The notes beneath the pieces were generated by a model. That model had not been told where the DNA came from and searched no databases. It worked only from the letters and a program-made list of their open reading frames with translations. A DNA stretch of 14,545 bases from CAZCGA01 sp964498075 (GTDB lineage: Bacteria > Desulfobacterota > Binatia > HRBIN30): positions 1 to 14,545 of the forward strand of contig CAZCGA010000152.1 of assembly GCA_964498075.1 (NCBI GenBank). Reading direction: 5' to 3'. A program made the translations under genes and the position numbers. Each line of letters opens with the position of its first letter. Position 1 is the first letter of the stretch. Shown here in pieces: positions 12,394 through 14,545 of this stretch.

Positions 12394-13341
12394 ATGAAGC
12401 AGTCCTTTCTTGCATTGGCTCTGAGGACCGTCGCAGCCAGCGCCGCAACCTTCGTGTTCGCCGGTATGCTCCTTGCCCCCTCCCTTGAGGGCCAAGAACT
12501 TCCCTCGCCAGTCGCAAGCCCTGCAATCATCACCGCAGGCGTGCCCATCTTCGTGACGTTCACGGCCGCGCTCACCGATCCCAACATCAGGCTGCCGAAG
12601 CTCCAGCTTTGGGATCCGGCGAAAGGGAGGTGGCGGCCGGTTGGAGCGCCCCGCGACAATGGGAGGTTTGGAGACGCCAGTAAGGGCGACCGGACCTTCT
12701 CTCTGCAGACCCAGCTGCTCGCCTCAGGTGGTGTCACGCAGCTTGGCCTACCGAGAAAACGGAGGCTCAAGATCAAAGGCGTGGTGCCAACACCGATTCA
12801 GCTGCGACTGATCGGAAGGAAGAAGGGGCAGCGTGGGCTGCTCACCTCGCCAACTATGCGTGTCGACGTGCTTACCGTGAGCGTTTCGTGGGCTGTTGCA
12901 GCCGCTGGCGGAATTAGGGTTGATCCTGTGGTCGCCTCCCCGGAACCGGGCGTGACGTTCGTCGACGTTCCAATATCGACAGGCGGCGAGTTACCGCTGA
13001 ACACATTCGGGATGATCGTACAGGCGAACCCGCAGCAACTCAGCCTGCAGGACTGGTTCGCGCAATATGTCGATGAAGGAGGCCTCATCGCGGCCGCCGG
13101 CAGCTTCGCAGGAAGGAGCTTCGCAGATGGCAGGGAGGTACTGGTATTCGCCGCCCCCTTACCGGACGGTTACGATGGCCCGCCGCCCGCATATGCCTAT
13201 GTGATGTCGCCGGCCCGCGGAAGCATCGCCGCAGTCTCGCTATCGCAAGACAACGACCTCTACCGTCTGGGGTATCCAACGAGCAACGCGCAGCAGACCC
13301 TCCTGGATACAATCTTGGAAAGAATGACGATCGAGGAATGA
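12394..13341 (+). CDS. Exported protein with choice-of-anchor-X-like domain
   Basis: The 315-residue protein has a signal peptide: K2, R11, then hydrophobic VAASAATFVFAGMLLAPS, with cleavage likely around residues 29-34. Residues about 40-150 resemble the Ig-like choice-of-anchor X type of domain: AGVPIFVTFTAALTDPNI, a strand with LQLWD, then DNGRFGDASKGDRTFSL (88-104), where the acidic G-D-A/G-D spacing is typical and may bind calcium. Residues about 156-315 (VSWAVAAAGGIRVDPVV, then YVDEGGLIAAAGSFAGRSF) form a second part I do not recognise. GGGGGAG lies 11 bases before the ATG. The stop overlaps the ATG of the CHAP gene in an ATGA, so the two are coupled and probably act together outside the cell. 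No cysteine occurs in the mature part. Confidence 0.75.
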   Translation: MKQSFLALALRTVAASAATFVFAGMLLAPSLEGQELPSPVASPAIITAGVPIFVTFTAALTDPNIRLPKLQLWDPAKGRWRPVGAPRDNGRFGDASKGDRTFSLQTQLLASGGVTQLGLPRKRRLKIKGVVPTPIQLRLIGRKKGQRGLLTSPTMRVDVLTVSVSWAVAAAGGIRVDPVVASPEPGVTFVDVPISTGGELPLNTFGMIVQANPQQLSLQDWFAQYVDEGGLIAAAGSFAGRSFADGREVLVFAAPLPDGYDGPPPAYAYVMSPARGSIAAVSLSQDNDLYRLGYPTSNAQQTLLDTILERMTIEE

Positions 13342-14545
13342 CCAGAGCTGGGCGACGGATGATGCAGGTACGAACCACCGCTTGTGTGATTGTGCTGTGC
13401 GCGGGACTGCTGCAGTTGGCCCCGACTGCAGCTGTAGCCGCCACAGGCGCATGCTCCGCGACACCTCCTTGCCTGGAGGTCCTGGCTACCTACCGCGAGG
13501 AGCCTGCCTTCTCGAATAGCCCGAGCCACCCGCTCAGCTGCACCGACACATATGGCACCTGGGGTTATGAATTCCAGTGCGTGGAATACGTCCGGCGGTT
13601 CTACGATCTGGTCCTGGACGTAGATACCTCGGGCGCCGAATGGAGAGGCAACGGTTACCAGTATTATGACACGGCGGCTCGGAGAGGGCTTTCGAGATTC
13701 CCTAACGGGAAGACAACCGTCTCACCACAACCCGATGACATCATCGTGTTCGACAGAAACACATCGAAGTCGATGGGCTATTGGTACGGCCATGTGGCAA
13801 TCGTAACTGCGGTCGGACCGTCGAGCGTTTCGCTCATCGAGCAAAACTGGTCTCCCTGCGGCACAGCGGAGGTGGCGCTTACCCAAAATAGCGAAGGCTA
13901 CTGGTTCATTCCGCCGCGGAGCGGCCTCCCCGTCTTAGGTTGGTTGAGACTCCCTAACAGCCAGGTCATCGATCCGCAGGTCACTGTTGCACCTTCTTCG
14001 GGGGTACAGGGGAAGAGTTTCACGCAATCGGGCGCTGGCTTTACGCCCAGCGGCGAAGTGACCCTGCACTTCCGGAAACCGGACGGGAGGGAGTATCCGG
14101 CGTTGCTCAAGACCGTCGATGCCAGCGGCAAGTACTCCAACACCTACATCAGCTCGTCCGCTAACCAGCTGGGGACGTACTATCACTGGGCAGTGGATAA
14201 TTCGACCCAGAAGAAGAGCAACACGATCCCCTTCCAGATCAGCCGACTGATCAAGCTGCAAGTAAGACCCTACGATCTGGGCACGATCGGCGGGACCTAC
14301 AGCGCGGCCACCGCGGTCAGCAACGGCCAGGTCGTGGGCCAGTCAAGCACCCCCGGCCCGATGCACGCCTTCAGCTGGACGCAGGTAGGCGGGATGGTAG
14401 ACCTAGGCACACTCGGCGGGCCGTTAAGCACAGCCTTCGCGGTCAGCAACGGCCAGGTCGTGGGCGAGTCAAGCACCCCCGGCGATGCCCCGTCCCACGC
14501 CTTCAGCTGGACGCAGGCCGGCGGGATGGTAGACCTGGGCACACT
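13338..14545 (+). CDS. Exported CHAP-domain (peptidoglycan hydrolase-like) protein with HAF repeats, 3' end outside window
   Basis: The frame is open from ATG 13338 to the window edge (402 codons). A signal peptide (ACVIVLCAGLLQLAPTAAVA) ends near residue 35. Residues about 68-195 are a CHAP domain: C81 in YEFQCVEYVRR, PDDIIVF, H152 in GHVAIVTAV, and E168/N170 in IEQNW, which supply the Cys-His-acid/amide set of amidase or endopeptidase action on peptidoglycan. Residues about 212-305 look like an Ig-like or carbohydrate-binding module (VAPSSGVQGKSFTQSGAGFTP). From residue 312 (YDLGTIGG) HAF repeats begin (HAFSW, GMVDLGTLGG), a family found in exported proteins. The start overlaps the previous stop; ATGs at 13359 and 13362 are alternatives. 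The HAF part could bind a surface or partner. Confidence 0.85.
   Translation, partial: MTRAGRRMMQVRTTACVIVLCAGLLQLAPTAAVAATGACSATPPCLEVLATYREEPAFSNSPSHPLSCTDTYGTWGYEFQCVEYVRRFYDLVLDVDTSGAEWRGNGYQYYDTAARRGLSRFPNGKTTVSPQPDDIIVFDRNTSKSMGYWYGHVAIVTAVGPSSVSLIEQNWSPCGTAEVALTQNSEGYWFIPPRSGLPVLGWLRLPNSQVIDPQVTVAPSSGVQGKSFTQSGAGFTPSGEVTLHFRKPDGREYPALLKTVDASGKYSNTYISSSANQLGTYYHWAVDNSTQKKSNTIPFQISRLIKLQVRPYDLGTIGGTYSAATAVSNGQVVGQSSTPGPMHAFSWTQVGGMVDLGTLGGPLSTAFAVSNGQVVGESSTPGDAPSHAFSWTQAGGMVDLGT
14271..14545 (+). repeat. Tandem HAF-coding repeats, 126-bp period
   Basis: CGCGGTCAGCAACGGCCAGG begins at 14312 and again at 14438, a spacing of 126 bases (42 codons). The flanking blocks encoding HAFSWTQ and GGMVDLGTLGG also recur nearly identically. 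At least two full units are present and a third begins at the window edge. The high nucleotide identity suggests recent duplication. Confidence 0.85.

Noticed and set aside
14271..14545. CRISPR-like array
   Set aside because: The repeats are in frame, encode HAF protein units and have no unique spacers of constant length.

Overview
The window is high-GC bacterial DNA, roughly two thirds G+C by eye. It is densely packed, with most genes on the + strand and two on the - strand. The gene mix is an EtfA tail, a class III nucleotide cyclase, PhyH dioxygenase, D-aminoacylase-like amidohydrolase, aldo/keto reductase, MsrA, membrane-linked SDR, DUF433/DUF5615 toxin-antitoxin pair and HAF-repeat exoprotein. 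This suggests an uncultivated soil or sediment bacterium of the deltaproteobacterial/Binatota type; that placement is inference. No rRNA, tRNA, CRISPR array or intact insertion sequence was seen.

Layout. Positions 1-165 hold the end of etfA, followed by a hairpin. Positions 253-2083 carry a cyclase with C-terminal membrane segments, whose ribosome site lies inside a hairpin, then a PhyH-family dioxygenase. A 13-bp stem-loop at 2088-2117 separates this convergently from a - strand Spy/CpxP-like gene that has a good promoter. Positions 2872-3484 hold a decayed two-gene nucleotidyltransferase module with compensating frameshifts. Positions 3510-3986 encode a glycine-zipper lipoprotein. Positions 3987-4228 are a promoter-rich intergenic stretch before an amidohydrolase (4229-5941). 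A 15-bp perfect palindrome and a possible leaderless promoter then precede a conserved protein of unknown function (6027-7439). An aldo/keto reductase, MsrA, and a convergent - strand SDR with an N-terminal membrane domain follow.

Positions 10447-11260 look like a small inserted module. A cluster of four inverted repeats lies upstream of an overlapping DUF433/DUF5615 pair, followed by a hairpin and what may be the 5' remnant of a short-chain dehydrogenase on the opposite strand.

Positions 11303-14545 are the most unusual part. A perfect TTGACA promoter and a UACG-tetraloop leader precede a protein with a helix-turn-helix region and an unrecognised C-terminal domain. Next come a possible 44-codon ORF and a hairpin that covers the next ribosome site. 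Last are two translationally coupled exported proteins: one with a choice-of-anchor-X-like domain, and a CHAP-domain putative peptidoglycan hydrolase with HAF repeats that runs off the window end. I propose this regulator plus exported hydrolase cassette as the best candidate for an undescribed system; its function is inference.
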